From Prosthecobacter debontii (GTDB lineage Bacteria; Verrucomicrobiota; Verrucomicrobiia; Verrucomicrobiales; Akkermansiaceae): a DNA stretch of 5,819 bases. The stretch is from positions 1-5,819 of the forward strand of contig CAMCXJ010000128.1 in NCBI GenBank assembly GCA_945883455.1, in the 5' to 3' direction. Within the stretch, counting starts at the first letter, position 1; each line of letters begins with the position of its first letter. Below the pieces are notes generated by a model. The model saw nothing but the letters and a program-made list of their open reading frames with translations, was not told where the DNA came from and did no database searches. The position numbers and the translations under genes were made by a program. This document shows positions 5,689 through 5,819 of the stretch, piece by piece.

Positions 5689-5819
5689 CGAAAGCGTAGA
5701 CCTGCAGCGTATGCGCCCCAGCTGCTACCCTTCCGATATTCCAGCTGAAACTTGTCGTGGCGGTCGTGCTAGTCCCGAAAAGCCTCCCATCGAGGTAGAG
5801 CTCCACCCTAGTCACAGCT
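5639..5819 (-). CDS. C-terminal end of a probable secreted protein with a bacterial Ig-like domain
   Basis: An open frame enters from the right edge and ends at TAA (5641-5639) after 59 visible codons. It reads AVTRVELYLDGRLFGTSTTA, then SFSWNIG, AAGAHTLQVYAFDAAGNIG, and ends SNPVTVYK. The order VELYLDG, a W before a turn, AGxHTLxVxAxDAAGNxGxS and terminal VTV is the pattern of the Big_7-type bacterial Ig-like fold found at the C-terminus of many secreted or surface hydrolases and proteases, where it serves as a binding or spacer module. The catalytic or main part of the protein lies outside the window, so its function cannot be named. The stop is 203 nt from the end of mnmE (convergent), and an 8-bp hairpin follows 11 nt after the stop. 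Confidence 0.85.
   Translation of the reverse strand, partial: AVTRVELYLDGRLFGTSTTATTSFSWNIGRVAAGAHTLQVYAFDAAGNIGASNPVTVYK

Noticed and set aside
1..5819. CRISPR array, tRNA or rRNA genes
   Set aside because: No regularly spaced direct repeats and no recognisable tRNA or rRNA segments were seen on either strand.

Overview
The window looks like chromosomal DNA from a high-GC Gram-negative bacterium, most likely of the Verrucomicrobiota or a related PVC lineage. That placement is inferred from gene style: a secreted sulfatase of the iduronate-2-sulfatase type, a citramalate synthase of the DTTLRDGTQGEG type, a secreted protein ending in a bacterial Ig-like domain, and mostly weak or absent Shine-Dalgarno sequences. 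No rRNA or other phylogenetic marker is present to prove it.

Layout from left to right: (1) the N-terminal 104 codons of glycine dehydrogenase gcvP on the minus strand, cut by the left edge; (2) a complete minus-strand exported sulfatase, 67 nt upstream of gcvP; (3) a gene-free stretch of 494 nt (1858-2351), most of which is a 422-nt structured element bounded by 38-nt inverted repeats; (4) a complete minus-strand citramalate synthase (cimA); (5) a 171-nt divergent intergenic region with a good sigma70-like promoter facing right; (6) a complete plus-strand tRNA-modification GTPase mnmE; (7) a 203-nt convergent spacer of lower GC with two tandem palindromes and a doubtful small ORF; (8) the last 59 codons of a minus-strand protein ending in an Ig-like domain, cut by the right edge.

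The coding genes are ordinary: glycine cleavage, sulfate-ester hydrolysis, isoleucine precursor synthesis and tRNA wobble-uridine modification. They do not form one pathway, and I see no defence, toxin, phage or biosynthetic cluster.

The unusual part is the non-coding element at 1917-2338. Its ends are 26-nt perfect inverted copies plus an 8-nt perfect inverted block. Farther in, at matching spacing, each end carries a 5-bp hairpin with the same AGTGAAA motif but different stem bases. The centre folds into a rod-like imperfect hairpin of about 150 nt. No protein is convincingly encoded in it. The best reading is a non-autonomous, MITE-like or dispersed structured repeat inserted between cimA and the sulfatase gene; a structured RNA is the main alternative.
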